A stretch of DNA of 64,000 nucleotides from Polyangium sp. y55x31 (lineage in GTDB: Bacteria > Myxococcota_A > Polyangia > Polyangiales > Polyangiaceae), in NCBI RefSeq assembly GCF_029946505.1, contig NZ_JARZHG010000008.1:62001-126000 (forward strand), in the 5' to 3' direction. This document shows positions 63,561-64,000 of the stretch, one piece after another. The notes beneath the pieces are model-generated. The model made no database searches and had not been told where the DNA came from. It saw only the letters and a program-made list of their open reading frames with translations. The position numbers were made by a program, and so were the translations under genes. The stretch's first letter is position 1. Each line of letters starts with the position of its first letter.

Positions 63561-64000
63561 TCAGTCGTCCCCGGGATCCGCCGCCGGATCCTCGTCCTTC
63601 TGTCCGCTCGCCTCTCGCTCGATGTAGCCCGCGCACGGCTTTTCGTTCGGCGCGGGCCTGATCTCGTCGCAGACGAGGTGCGCGCAGCGCGCGTACCGCG
63701 AGTCGGAAAAGTCCTTGCGTAAACGTTCGGCGAGGCCACAAGCCTCGCCTGCGTCGCCGTCCTCGCGCGCGAGCCGCGCCTCGGCCCAGAGCGCGTCGTC
63801 GCGCAGGACGGACGTCGGATGATCGGCGTAGAGCTTGTGGAACTCGCGGCGCGCGGCGCGGTGATCGTGCAGTCCATCGCGGTAGAGCTCCGCGATGCGC
63901 ATCTGCGCCGGTGAGTAGCGCGGACGCTCGTAGCTGCCCGTGAGGTGCGAGGACTCGCGCGCCGCGAGCAGTGCGCGGAGTTGCTCGATCGCCGCGTCGT
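63561..64000 (-). CDS. TPR-like protein, N-terminus outside window
   Basis: The minus-strand frame is open across the right edge, so the visible 146 residues are only the C-terminal part; the ATG at 63902 is internal. Helical pairs resemble tetratricopeptide units (MRIAELYRDGLHDHRAARREFHKLYA, with 26 residues here split as MRIAELYRDGLHDH and RAARREFHKLY). Four Cys occur in the last 65 residues. The C-terminus is acidic. Function is not determinable from this part. Confidence 0.7.
   Translation of the reverse strand, partial: DAAIEQLRALLAARESSHLTGSYERPRYSPAQMRIAELYRDGLHDHRAARREFHKLYADHPTSVLRDDALWAEARLAREDGDAGEACGLAERLRKDFSDSRYARCAHLVCDEIRPAPNEKPCAGYIEREASGQKDEDPAADPGDD

Overview
The window is high-GC DNA with long, densely packed genes and strong GC bias at third codon positions. 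The gene content suggests a myxobacterium of the order Polyangiales (Polyangium/Sorangium-like). The supporting signs are myxobacterial cysteine-rich (DUF4215-type) repeats with a MYXO-CTERM-like tail, two giant VIT/VWA/TPR proteins, a TIGR04551-like envelope protein, many Hanks-type kinases, FHA proteins and PP2C phosphatases, and a bacterial lysyl oxidase. The genus is an inference from gene content only.

Layout. 1-0.9 kb: 3' part of a Sir2 deacetylase and a strong bidirectional terminator. 0.9-17.5 kb (minus): a cell-surface block holding a beta-helix/Cys-rich surface protein, two translationally coupled VIT-VWA proteins and an OmpA/TSP3 protein. 18-22.9 kb (plus): TIGR04551-like protein and alaS. 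23-31 kb: a signalling cluster (PAS-STAS protein, hybrid histidine kinase, two Ser/Thr kinases) with folA and an S9 oligopeptidase between them, closed by a four-hairpin intergenic element. 31.1-36.9 kb: a cytochrome P450, flavin monooxygenase and cyclic-nucleotide-domain protein operon with a divergent TetR regulator. 37.4-38.5 kb: a lower-GC island with a frameshifted LHH-type nuclease toxin remnant followed by two immunity-type genes. 38.6-41.3 kb: an unknown gene and thiC under a TPP riboswitch. 41.4-45.3 kb: NTF2-like protein, lysyl oxidase lipoprotein, glycerophosphodiesterase and a small Cys-rich secreted protein.

45.3-47.6 kb (minus): a CheA-like kinase and a response regulator. 47.8-53.9 kb (plus): an envelope redox and partner-switch operon encoding a beta-barrel protein, a type I copper protein, a pentaheme cytochrome c, a HAMP-PP2C phosphatase, an RsbW-like kinase and a STAS protein. 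54-62.1 kb (minus): a phosphosignalling and transport operon encoding a zinc-ribbon/FHA protein, a PP2C phosphatase, two trypsin-like membrane proteins (one with FHA) and two Dpp/Opp-type permeases without visible ATPases. 62.2-64 kb: a small outer-membrane protein, an acidic-tailed small protein and a partial tetratricopeptide-like protein.

The main themes are phosphorylation signalling and envelope proteins. The candidates I rate most worth checking are the broken LHH toxin/immunity cassette, the redox/partner-switch operon, the P450/FMO/cNMP-domain operon, and the FHA/protease/permease operon.
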